64,000 nt of DNA from assembly GCA_950022655.1 (NCBI GenBank), contig OX465581.1:29917300-29981299 (forward strand), written 5' to 3'. This DNA comes from Alentia gelatinosa (taxonomy: Eukaryota; Annelida; Polychaeta; Phyllodocida; Polynoidae). Position numbers and translations under genes: made by a program. The stretch's first letter is position 1, and each line of letters starts with the position of its first letter. The notes beneath the pieces were generated by a model. The model had not been told where the DNA came from. It saw only the letters and a list, made by a program, of their open reading frames with translations, and ran no database searches. Positions 10,939 through 20,229 of this stretch are shown here, piece by piece.

Positions 10939-12627
10939 ATGAACGGTAGGCAGACAAGGAGCGCTGTCATCAAAAATGGCGATAGGAGGTGGACGGCTCG
11001 AGACGAAGAGGATTTTCCGAGTCTTTCGGAAGTTGTTACTTCGCAAGATCTACATCAGGTTAGGAAAAAGAATTCCAAAAATGGGAAGAATAGTAGTGGA
11101 AGAGTCCCCTCGGAATCACTGGGTGGGGATCCCTTCCAAGCTGAAATATCAGAACTTAACAGGAGATTTGAACGGTTGGAAAAGGAGAACGTCAGGTTGG
11201 CGGATAGAGTTGTTACCCTAGAAACGAAGTGTTCGGATTTAGAGGAGCTATTAAATGTCACGGCAAATGACACAGAAATGTTAAAAGAGTATACGGGCAG
11301 GGTTGATATTGATAGTGACGACCTTAAAATCTCTGTAGAAAAGTCCAGGAACACGTACGACAAGAGACTGAAAGAACTAGAAGGGAGACTCAAAGAGTTG
11401 GAAATTAAAAAGGAGCCTGTAAGGCCCAACGATAATTTCAATCTCATGATGGTTAAAAAACTCAATTCCAAGTCGATCATCATAACGGGAGTTGCGGAAA
11501 GTAGATATGAGGATGTCAGGGATACGGCAGCGGATATTATAGGGGCCACAGGCCTACGCCTACACCCTACCGAAATAGACTTGGCATACAGGGTAGGTCA
11601 GTTCACTGGTATGGGTAGGCCTAGGCCTATAAAGGTTACGCTACTACATGAATCGGTCAAGGTTGAGATTCTCCGCAATAAAGGTAAACTACTGAGACAG
11701 TCCAGAACTAAGAACGTTTGGCTATCGGAAGACGTACCAGAGCAAATATCCCATCAGAGGGCAACTTTGAGGGCAGTGGCGGACAACGCAGCCAGAATAG
11801 GATTGGAATCCCGCGTGGTACGCGGGGGGGACGGGGTTGTAATAGCTGGAAAAGTCTACGGTGCCTCAGAGCTGAATGGGCTCCCAGAGAAGGCTTCCCT
11901 CAGGAATACCTTTACTTTGGTCAAAGACAATGAGGTTTTTTTCCAGGGCCCCCATGCCCCTTTCTCCAATTTTTTCGGTTGCAATTTTAGGCTTGATGGT
12001 ATCTCTTACACCTCAGCGGAACAGGCCTATGCTGCGGCCAAGGCAAGAATGTGTGGGGATGGAGCGAGGGCGGAGAGAGTCCTATCCTGCCGAGATCCTT
12101 TTGAAATCAAAAGGATTTCGAAGGAGGTGAAGATTACGAAGGCTTGGGAAGTACAAGAAGATCAGACTATTGACAGAATAGTGAGCGCGAAGTTTCATCA
12201 GAACAGGGATCTGGCAGAATTGCTAATACAGACGGGAAGCCGAAGGCTGACAGAGGCGACCAGAGATCAGAAGTGGGGAGGAGGCCTAACTTTGGCGGCG
12301 GCCAGAGCAGGCACCAAGGGAACAGGTCAAAACAAACTGGGTCATCTCCTCATGGATGTGAGAAGGGAACTCAAAAGATCCACGTTGCGGAATTCTCAAG
12401 GAATAGGCCCAGCGGAGGGGCCTAACCACGAGGGCCAACAAGGCCAGGAGGCCCCGGACGGGGGATTGAGGATTCCCCAGCCTAGCGCTGCGCCCCATAC
12501 AGAGTCTGGCGCGACACTGCAGGAAAAGTACTCAGTTTCTAGTGACGTCACCATTCCGGTGAGGACCGCAGTCACAGAAAATCAACATTCAGGTTTGGGA
12601 CCTGACGAAACATCGGAGGTAGGCTAG
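10939..12627 (+). CDS. LINE ORF1 protein: coiled coil, RRM-like and NADAR domains
   Basis: 562 codons from ATG to TAG, intact. Residues about 65-165 are charged, with heptad-like leucines (RFERLEKENVRLADRVVTLE, later KRLKELEGRLKELEIKK), predicting a coiled coil for trimerisation as in L1 ORF1p. Residues about 175-290 (KSIIITGVAESRYEDV ... AYRVGQ ... PRPIKVTLL ... WLSEDVP) match the ORF1p RRM-like domain and the following C-terminal part. Residues about 330-480 form a NADAR (YbiA-like) domain with the expected landmarks: FFQGPHAPFSNF, SAEQAYAAAKA, SAKFHQN, LIQTGSRRLTEAT, D-x-K-WGGG and GQNKLGHLLMDVRREL. NADAR proteins process ADP-ribose-linked compounds and include hydrolases that remove ADP-ribose from guanine bases. 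The conserved Glu, Lys, Asp/Trp-Gly and Asn/Gly positions all appear present, so an active fold is plausible. The tail (about 485-562) is low complexity. Its role in retrotransposition is unknown. Confidence 0.9.
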   Translation: MNGRQTRSAVIKNGDRRWTARDEEDFPSLSEVVTSQDLHQVRKKNSKNGKNSSGRVPSESLGGDPFQAEISELNRRFERLEKENVRLADRVVTLETKCSDLEELLNVTANDTEMLKEYTGRVDIDSDDLKISVEKSRNTYDKRLKELEGRLKELEIKKEPVRPNDNFNLMMVKKLNSKSIIITGVAESRYEDVRDTAADIIGATGLRLHPTEIDLAYRVGQFTGMGRPRPIKVTLLHESVKVEILRNKGKLLRQSRTKNVWLSEDVPEQISHQRATLRAVADNAARIGLESRVVRGGDGVVIAGKVYGASELNGLPEKASLRNTFTLVKDNEVFFQGPHAPFSNFFGCNFRLDGISYTSAEQAYAAAKARMCGDGARAERVLSCRDPFEIKRISKEVKITKAWEVQEDQTIDRIVSAKFHQNRDLAELLIQTGSRRLTEATRDQKWGGGLTLAAARAGTKGTGQNKLGHLLMDVRRELKRSTLRNSQGIGPAEGPNHEGQQGQEAPDGGLRIPQPSAAPHTESGATLQEKYSVSSDVTIPVRTAVTENQHSGLGPDETSEVG

Positions 12628-12658
12628 ACTGTGGTCTGTTAACGTACAGTCTGTATAT

Positions 12659-13303
12659 ATGACAATGCCGAATCTAATGGTAGTAACTGATTCTAGGGGG
12701 AGGCTACTGCAGCAAAAAATCACTGATGATCGAGTAAAGATACGATTTTTCCCGGGCGCCACTTTTAGGCGGGCAGCCAACAGAGCGCTTAGGCTGGCTA
12801 GGAGCTCGCCGGACGAAGTTTATCTGATAATTGCAGGAGTGAATAACCTAACCATTAGGGCAAAGAACAAGAAAGATTTGTCTTTGTCTAAACAGTCTGT
12901 TGATGGTTTGGTGAAATTAGTAGTAGACCAAGTGAAGGAAGCAGACATCGACTGGAAAGCCATTATCCCGGACACTAAGGTAATTTACGCGCCGGTGGTG
13001 GGCTTTGATTTTGCACCATGCTCGACCCGTTCCAGAGAGGACGTCGCAGTGAAGAACCTGCAACAGATCTTGGAAGAGGCAGTGGAGAACATCAACAGAG
13101 AGATAGTGGCTCTCAACAGGGCCAACTCCGTTCCCACCCCGTGGCTACAACGAATGATCCATAGAAGGAGAGGCGGGAAAGTCAAGTCTTATTATGATGC
13201 TCTTCATCCCGATGGAATCCACTTAGGACCTCAACTCATCAAAGACTGGGTGGAAAAGCTCTCCAAGTTATGTGACAACTTGGGAGGTTTAGACAGTCAT
13301 TAA
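12659..13303 (+). CDS. LINE-encoded SGNH/GDSL-hydrolase-like protein
   Basis: 214 codons, 31 bp after ORF1 and in a different frame. Start: ATG at 12659, with a second in-frame ATG two codons later. The N-terminus reads LMVVTDSRGRLL (block I, Ser 12 as nucleophile in place of GDS), followed by FFPGATFRRAANRALRLA, then VYLIIAGVNNLT (block III, with Asn), and near the end YYDALHPDGIHLGPQLIKDW (block V D-x-x-H dyad). This order fits the SGNH hydrolase fold. Esterase domains of this superfamily are known in ORF1 proteins of CR1-type LINEs; here it is a separate ORF in an L1/Tx1-like element. Substrate unknown. How it is translated (reinitiation after ORF1 or a separate transcript) cannot be told. 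Confidence 0.75.
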   Translation: MTMPNLMVVTDSRGRLLQQKITDDRVKIRFFPGATFRRAANRALRLARSSPDEVYLIIAGVNNLTIRAKNKKDLSLSKQSVDGLVKLVVDQVKEADIDWKAIIPDTKVIYAPVVGFDFAPCSTRSREDVAVKNLQQILEEAVENINREIVALNRANSVPTPWLQRMIHRRRGGKVKSYYDALHPDGIHLGPQLIKDWVEKLSKLCDNLGGLDSH

Positions 13304-14549
13304 CTGATACCGGTATCACTGAAACCATACTGACAAAAGGGCCTAATGGTGGGGGGGGGGGGGGGGGAAATCACACATAATATGGGGGGGGAGGTGGGGG
13401 GGGGGGCAAATAGAAATATTGGGGCAGTCGATTGATAGCTCTGGTTGGGTGGGGTCAGACATGTTTGGACGGGACCTGGATGTTTGGACTGGTCGTTTGA
13501 TAGGTCAGAACATAAGGGTTACCTAGCCAGGAGAGAGATTCTTGAGGGGGCCGGAATTGGTATGGGTGGGAGGCCTAGGTCTTGGTCCAGTCGATTGATA
13601 GGGCCAGGAAGGGGCCGGAGCTGGGATGAGAGAGGGGCCTATGCCCTGGTCCAGTCGATTGATAGGGCCAGGAGGGGGCCAGACTTGGTATGGTAGAGGT
13701 CCATGTCTTGGTCCAGTCGATTGATTGGGCTGGGACAGGACTGGGGGAAATTCCATATGGATGTGTAGAGGGAGGGTCGTGGTTGCTAAGGACCAGGACC
13801 AATTTGTAGGAATTTATAGAAGATGTATACATGTTCAGATCCAAGTTTGTAGGTTAGAAGTGTCAAGTCAAAATTTTGTAAACCTACACGACTTTCCAGT
13901 TGATTAAAGTTGTGATCATGTTAGTATTTAGTATTAAGTTAGTATTAAGCTACTGTCGTTTATACTGTTAGATATTAAGCTGAAAGAGATCAACCAAGGA
14001 AGGGGGGGTGGAGGGTCAAAAAGGGATCGGCCCGATTCACGGTCGTGTGATAGTGATCGGTGCAGTGGGTTCCCTCCCTCTCAAATCAGATTTTGTAGAG
14101 GGGGGGGTATTTATTTTTTTTATTTTTTTTTTTTTTTTTTATTTTTTATTTTTTTTTTAACTTTGTCTGGAGGGTTGCTCTGGGAGTTGGGGGGGATCCT
14201 TTTCCCAGTGGTAACTTGCAGAAGAGTAAAACCATAAACTGTACTTTCCTTGCGTGCAGGGAAAGTTATTAAGCTTTACATGTTCAAAATGAAATGTTCT
14301 GTGTTATATGTGAGTGACTCAACCACTCGGTCAATGTTCAATGTATTTTGTGTAGAATTTTTCTCTTGGTTTAGAGTGCTTATTTTTACTAGGGGGAGAG
14401 GAGAGGCAGAGAGAAGGGCTCAAGGTTACAAGTTGCGAGACAGGCAGTTCGTAACAGGGATGAGGGGGAGCAAAGGGACAGATTTTAACGGGAGGGGGTT
14501 GGAGGGAGAACAGGGTAACTTTACTTTTGAAGTTCCTCCAATATAAAAG
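13304..14549 (+). repeat. LINE inter-ORF region with a tandem repeat array
   Basis: 1.25 kb without a convincing gene. It holds G runs (13351-13368, 13385-13406), then an imperfect array at about 13425-13740 with units of about 60-66 bp containing 'ggtccagtcgattgataggg' followed by 'ccagga(a/g)ggggcc'. After that come 'agtattaagttagtattaagc' repeats (13921-13980), and a T-rich tract at 14108-14160. A similar 'cggtcgtttgataggccc' motif reappears in the 3' UTR near 18693. The short open frames across the array are repeat-driven. Confidence 0.75.
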
Positions 14550-17500
14550 ATGACAGGAAATCATACCAAAAAGGGGAGTAAGGGCAGGGACCTGAGGTTT
14601 GGGTGCCTGAATGTTAATGGTTTAGGCGACAAGGTAAAGAGGAAGGCTATCTTCTCTCAGCTCAGGAAGGTATCAGACATCTGCATTTTACAGGAAACTC
14701 ACAGTGTAGCGAATACAAATAAGCTGTGGGAAATGGAATGGGGGGGCAGGATGGTGTTCTCTAATGGCACCTCCCAATCGAGGGGGGTGGCCATAGCTTT
14801 GCCTAGGGATGAGGAAGTAATTTTGAGGGACTCATTCTCAGACGAGGAGGGTAGATTGGTGGGGGTTCTTCTCGAGATTGAGGGAGAGGAGATGGTTCTC
14901 GCCAATATTTACGCCCCCACCACGAACAAGGACAGCCAGCAACAGAATCTGTTAGGAGTCTTGAAGGAATTTCTATCAGGATTTCTAGATATCCCCATCA
15001 TATTGGGGGGCGATTTTAATGTGGCACTTTTGCCACAGCTAGACCTCAAGAGTTCCAGTCGCACAATTCCGAGTAACTATAGGACGAGTCTATTGTCTTT
15101 TCTTGATTCTCTGGAGTTAACAGACGTATGGAGGGAAGCACACCCAGAACAAAGGAAGTACACTTTCCATAGGGGACCTCAATGCTCCCGGTTGGATTAT
15201 TGGTTTATCTCGGACGATTTCAAGAATAGAGTAAAGTATCCCGAAATAGTGACGGCTTTCCACACGGACCATGCTCTCCTTTTATTCCATATCGAAAGGT
15301 CTTCCCAAAACAGAGGACCGGGTTACTGGAAGTTTGACAATTTATTGCTAGGAGACAGAGAGTTCACGGCTCAACTGGCTCTTCTCATACAAGAGTGGGG
15401 AGACCTTCATGAATCCATGAAGCCAGACATTAAATGGGATTTTATAAAGTATAAGATCAGGGACTTTACTGTGGGATATGTAGGAGAAAAGAGGAGGAAG
15501 GAAAAGGAGGAGCGGATGGGAAACATTAGAAGGTTAGCAGAACTAGAAGAGGATTTTGACATATTAGATGAAAATGGCCTTAGTGAATATTATAGTTTAA
15601 AAGGGGATGTAGAAAGACAAGAAAGGAAAAAGGCGTTATGTCTGATGTTTAAATCCAGGGCCAATTGGGCCCAAAATGGGGAAAAACCATCCAAATACTT
15701 TTTGAATATCATGAAACAAAAATATAACAACAAATTAATCTCACAGATCAGACTGCAGGATGGCAATCTCACAACTAATATGGAAAGTATTTCGGGTAGA
15801 ATTCTCTCGTTTTACAAGAAATTATACGGAGAGGGGGGAGGGGGGCCCAATCTATTGGATAACATTGACGAACTGGTTACAGAAGGAGACATACCCAGGA
15901 TTAGTGACTCGGACAGGGAAAGGCTCGATCTCCCCCTCACCCAGGGAGAGCTGAGAGAGGCACTCAAAAAGCTTAATAACAATAAGTGCCCAGGGACGGA
16001 CGGGTTGACGTCAGAGTTTTATAGGTACTTTTGGGGGGAGGTGGGAAATATGGTTTTTCAGTCCTTAGCCTATGCAAAAGAGGCACACAGCCTAAGTACA
16101 GAACAGAGGAGGGGGGTAATCAACCTCATCCCAAAAAAGAAGGTCAATAGAGAGGACATCAGAAACTGGAGACCCATTACAATGCTCAATACCGATTATA
16201 AGATCCTAACCAAATCTCTCGCTCTGAGAATGCAACTGGTGTTGGACTCTGTGATCTACCAGGACCAGACGGGTTTCATGAAGGGGAGGTATATTGGTTC
16301 AAACATTTCCCTGTTAAGGGACTCTATTTCATATCTAAACCAGAACAGGTTGTCAGGTTTCCTGCTGAGTCTGGATTTCGAAAAAGCTTTCGACTCGGTT
16401 AGATGGGATGCTTTAGATTATGCTATGAAATTGTTTGGCTTTGGCCCAGACTTATGTGATTGGGTCCGTATTATTTACACGGAGCCCGAGGTGTGTGTCT
16501 CCAACAATGGCTTTCATACCCAATGGTTTCAGCCAGAGAGGGGCACCCGCCAGGGTTGCTGCCTATCCCCATACCTGTTTATTATCACAGTAGAAATTTT
16601 AGCTATAGCGCTCAGGGAACACCCAAGAATTAGAGGGATTGTCTTGGGGGGGAAAAAGATCAAATTATCGTTATTCGCAGATGATTTATGCTGTGTAGTT
16701 AGGGATGTGGCTTCGATTCAAAGGGTTTTAGATATAATCCGAATTTTTGGTAACCTTGCGGGACTGCGCATCTGCAGGGGGGGAAGGGCACTGGTCCTTT
16801 GCCGCTTCAAACGGTAACTAATATGGAGATTTTAGGGATAATGTTCTGGAATGGGACGTCAGCTGAAGAGGATTACAATCTTAATTTTAAAACCAGATTA
16901 GAGAGATGTCAGGCCATTATGAGACTTTGGTCTTCTCGAAATATTTCCCTTAAAGGGAGGGTGGTAGTGGTTAATAGTTTATTGATACCTCAACTCCTTT
17001 ACTGGGTCTCAGTTTTATACACGCCAGAAAGAGTGTTTGTGGAATTCAGGAGAATGGTTTCACACTTTCTCTGGCAGAGTAAGAATAGCAAAGTTTCGTT
17101 CAATGTAATTAGACAACCAGTGGAGGGGGGAGGGTTGAAGTTGCTGGATTTAAAAAGCATGTGGGAGGTATCACGTTTAAAGTGGATAGCCCGGCTCTGT
17201 AGAGAGGATTATTTCCCATGGACCATGTTTTTTCGGTATTTTTTAGACATCAAGGGATCTGTTTGGGACTTCTTCTTGGAAAAGATCCCGCTCACAGCCT
17301 TGCCTGGGATCCCTCCATTTTATAAGCAAATTATCACTCTATGGAAGGGATTGTACAATATACGACCGATTAGCGAAAGGGAAAAACAAAATGACCCGAT
17401 TCTGAACAACATGTTCATCAAGCTGGACTGGGAGGTGGAGGTCTTAATAATCAGAAGTTGGAAAAAGGCGGGCATTGTGCAGGTTCAGGACTTGGTTAAA

Positions 17501-18295
17501 GGGAAAAAATTCATGAGTGCGGAAGAAATTGAAAGGGAGTATGGGGTTATGTGCAGCAAGGTAATCCGGGATAAGTTGTTGGAGAGCATACCCTGGTCTC
17601 CCACTATGTCCTTGGAGAATTTTAGGACAGACTCCATGTGTCTCTTGCTACCAGATCATGAAGGGGGGGCTTTCAATATAATGTCAGGCAACAACAAAAA
17701 ATTGTATGCATTTGTGCTGGGAAGGAACAGGGTCTCGTCACCAGGTATGAAGTCCTGGAGGGAGGCTCGTCCCCATCTCTCCGACAGAGAATGGAGGGAA
17801 ATTTATGGGAACGCTTGCAGAGTGACGAGGGAAACCAAACTTCAATCTTTCTTCTTTAAGTTAATTCACGTTGTGATTCCAACGAACCAGTTCCTTTTTA
17901 AGAAACGAATTCGGGCCTCCGACAGATGTTCCTATTGTAATGATGTGGACAGCATTTTTCACTTTCTGGTAGAATGCCCTAAGGTTCTGACCTTTCGGAG
18001 CCAAATCAGGAACTGGCTGAAAACATGTGTCAGGTGGGATCTCCCCAGGGACCCGTTTGAAATGATTATTGGTACTGGTGGTAGGGGAAGGGAGCGGGTG
18101 ATATCCCACTTCATTTGTCTGCACATAAACTTCTACATTTATAGGCAAAGATTATTTTACAATAACCTTCTCTCTTTATACGAATGGTCGAGGGAACTAC
18201 GAAACAGTTTATGTATAGAAAAATACATTTGTGGGCTCCTGGCAAAGAAAAACAAATTCTCTAAATGGGAAACTTTCTTGACAGCGATGATGTAA
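14550..18295 (+). pseudogene. LINE ORF2: APE endonuclease, reverse transcriptase, CCHC knuckle; one frameshift
   Basis: The first frame (14550-16817) encodes the endonuclease: NVNGLGDK, ILQETHS, NIYAPT, LGGDFNV, RLDYWFIS and FHTDHALL supply the Asn, Glu, Asp/Asn and Asp/His catalytic positions. The RT follows: GTDGLTSEFYR, LIPKKK, NWRPITMLN, SLDFEKAFDSVRW, RGTRQGCCLSPYLF, and FADD (in LSLFADDLCC) as the catalytic pair. The second frame (16799-18295) has the thumb (MEILGIMFWNG, WSSRNISLKGRV, LLYWVSVLY) and a C-terminal zinc knuckle CSYCNDVDSIFHFLVEC (C-x2-C-x7-H-x4-C). The frames overlap at 16799-16817, and the switch is best explained by loss of one base in the G7 run at 16777-16783. Otherwise no stop is seen in about 1,248 codons, so the damage may be recent or even a sequencing error. 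Confidence 0.92.
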
Positions 18296-19089
18296 AGACG
18301 GGAAAACAAGGATTCGATTGTTGGGAAAGGACCCGGTCAAAACCAACACCACCTGCAGGTTGCCAGAATTAAAACTAAAAGGGTAGGCCAGGGAGTCGAG
18401 GCACCTTAAGGGATAGAACTATGACTTTGTAGAATACATTATCTATTATATACAATCAATATCGGGAACGTAGACCAAGATAATTGGATATAAGCGGCTG
18501 TCTGCTGGCTCGCTCTCTGTTACGCCTTTGTTGTGATCCCTTCAGTAGGTTATTAGTGTCTTTGATTTTGTATATCTACTACTATTTTTGTCCCTGGATC
18601 GGTTATGCTGGTAAATACAAATTGTGTCAAGATCTTCCCACCTACGGGTATTGTCTGTATTACACCATTCTGCACCATTCTGCTCTCTTGGCCCGGTCGT
18701 TTGATAGGCCCATAATTTGGCTAGAATGGCCGGAATGGCTAGAGACCAGGTTAATGTGATGTTCTGCCCGGTGAGGCCTCCTCCTAACTTGTAATATGTT
18801 ACAGGAACTTTATAACATCGATTTTAAGAGAAAGGGTCTCTCAACAGTAAGAGGAGGAGGACCCTCTTTTTGATTAAAATTTTTCCCTATGCGATAAGGG
18901 TCTTATCCGACCCACAAAAAATACCAGCAGTTTTCAACAAGGACTAGCATATGAGTTTAAACATTTGATTAAATACTTACAGTTTTGTCAGCATGTTTTA
19001 TAGACCCCAAATTGGGTTACCCTGAGGGTTCGACGAATGTTATATGATGTATTTTGTATCACTGATGCTTATGGAAATAAAGACTGCTT

Positions 19090-19120
<31 letters not shown>
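18296..19120 (+). terminator. LINE 3' UTR with AATAAA and poly(A) tail
   Basis: About 800 bp of untranslated sequence ending with AATAAA at 19076-19081, then 'gactgctttta' and 27 A residues (19094-19120) against the target duplication. The 'ggtcgtttgatagg' segment near 18694 echoes the inter-ORF repeat unit. Confidence 0.9.
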
Positions 19121-19130
19121 CCGCTCGGGG

Positions 19131-19873
19131 GCCGGAATACCGACCTTCCCCAGACCGAGGCGGATAAAAGCCGTCAGCTGGCGCGAGGCCAGCGGCGCTC
19201 CTGACGGAGTCAGGAAGGCTGGAATCCAAGGAGGAGCCAGGCTCGTCTCCTTGTAGTGACTCCAGGCCTGCACAGGCAATGCTGAGTGAAAGTGGGAGCC
19301 ACCAGAAGTGAGGCAGGTTGAGCCGCCTCTCTGATGGTTTTAGAGGAGTTGATAATTATCCTGAGCCCCCCCCCCCCCACCCTCCTGCTGGATGTCTCTG
19401 CGAAAGGAGGGTGTGGGGGCCCGCCCCGAGGGCGGAAGGAGAGATGAGGTTAGAACCGCGAAGCATGGTCGCGTAACCTAGCAGTATGGCTGACTTGAAG
19501 ACTCGAGCCGGACGGCCCGCCAAGTCCGCGAGGGCCGCAACGAGGTCGGCTGAGAGGGGGGGGCCTGCGACGGGACGTGGGCCGTCATGCGTGCCGCCCC
19601 TTGGAGAACTTGCTTGACGAGGTGGTTGGAGAGGGTATCTGGAGATCCCCCGTGGGCCGCTATCCAGGCCCGAGCACCAGATATATAGTTCTGGCACGAG
19701 GTCGGGGCCCGGAGGGAGTTGACCAGATACTGAGCGTATAGGCCAGCTTCCCGGACTGACGGCGCGAGGGGGTCCAGGCGGTACCACGCTGCAAAGTTGA
19801 GGTAGGTCCTGGCCTGGTGATCCTTGTTGGCCTGAGTTGATGCCGATGTCGCTGCTTGAAGCGAGGCCCACAT
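19131..19873 (-). pseudogene. DIRS tyrosine recombinase, N-terminal and central part
   Basis: The minus strand encodes an N-terminal SAM-like domain from about 19873 (TYLNFAAWYRLDPLAPS, YISGARAWIAAHGG, VLQGAARMTAHVP), then a second frame (LVAALADLAGRPARVFKSAI, LLGYATMLRGSNLISPSALG; the LRxSN segment is the first catalytic Arg box), then a third frame (LASRQLTAFIRLGLGKVGIP) that stops at the LINE poly(A). Frame changes fall at the G8 run 19556-19563 and near the C run 19367-19379, with a stop near 19340. The gene continues at 10704-10521. It overlaps or closely follows the RNase H end. Confidence 0.8.
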
Positions 19874-19907
19874 CTGGGCCTGAAGACCGGTCGTACCTGG
19901 AACGAGA

Positions 19908-20224
19908 TTACCACATCAGTGACAGGAATGGAGACGGCAGTGTGGGAGGAACGAGCTGGGCTCCGAGTTCTTCTGCTAGAGAGGTAGCCCAAGTGGCCGC
20001 TGGTGCTGAGACGAGGGCGCGGACCGCGGCTGCTGGGAGGTCGAGGGCCTGGCCCAAGGTCTGACGGAGGGCGAGGTCGACATCCTTTCCCGCCAGGAGG
20101 AGCCAGACTTGCCTCGCAACCGCCGCAACGACTGGATCCTTAGTTCTACCCGTGGTGAGGGCCTCAAGACCCGGGAGGAGGTCCAGCTCGACCACTATCC
20201 GGGCACCTTGGGGGACTCGAGGTC
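19908..20224 (-). pseudogene. DIRS RNase H, C-terminal part (after the Gypsy insertion)
   Basis: The frame entering from the Gypsy insertion site reads FGPRVPQGARIVVELDLLPG, then GRTKDPVVAAVARQVWLLLA and GKDVDLALRQTLGQALDLPA. This fits the region of DIRS RNase H normally written 'DN..vv..l..G.s.d......R......A....l...H.pG..N..AD'. The Asp/His residues of that consensus are degraded here. The frame runs to a stop at 19908 close to the recombinase start. Confidence 0.65.
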
Positions 20225-20229
20225 CAAAG

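Larger units (their letters stand above)
10705..19120 (+). mobile_element. Full-length L1/Tx1-like LINE with NADAR-domain ORF1 and SGNH ORF
   Basis: An 8.4-kb non-LTR retrotransposon inserted in the DIRS recombinase gene. It has a short 5' UTR, ORF1 (10939-12627), a small SGNH-like ORF (12659-13303), ORF2 (14550-18295, one frameshift), a 3' UTR, AATAAA at 19076 and a poly(A) tail at 19094-19120. A 10-bp target duplication, ccgctcgggg, occurs at 10695-10704 and 19121-19130 (14 bp if the preceding AAAA is counted). The host frame reads across when the insertion is removed, so the 5' end is complete or nearly so. The APE-type endonuclease, RT motifs and C-terminal CCHC place it in the L1/Tx1 group; clade assignment needs a tree. 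Confidence 0.93.

Noticed and set aside
11055..11549. 164-codon minus-strand frame opposite LINE ORF1
   Set aside because: Ser/Leu-rich antisense shadow of a Lys/Glu-rich coiled coil; ORF1 itself has clear domains.
13523..13844. Minus-strand Pro/Ser/Thr-rich frames between the LINE ORFs
   Set aside because: They follow the 60-66-bp tandem repeat and have no independent support.
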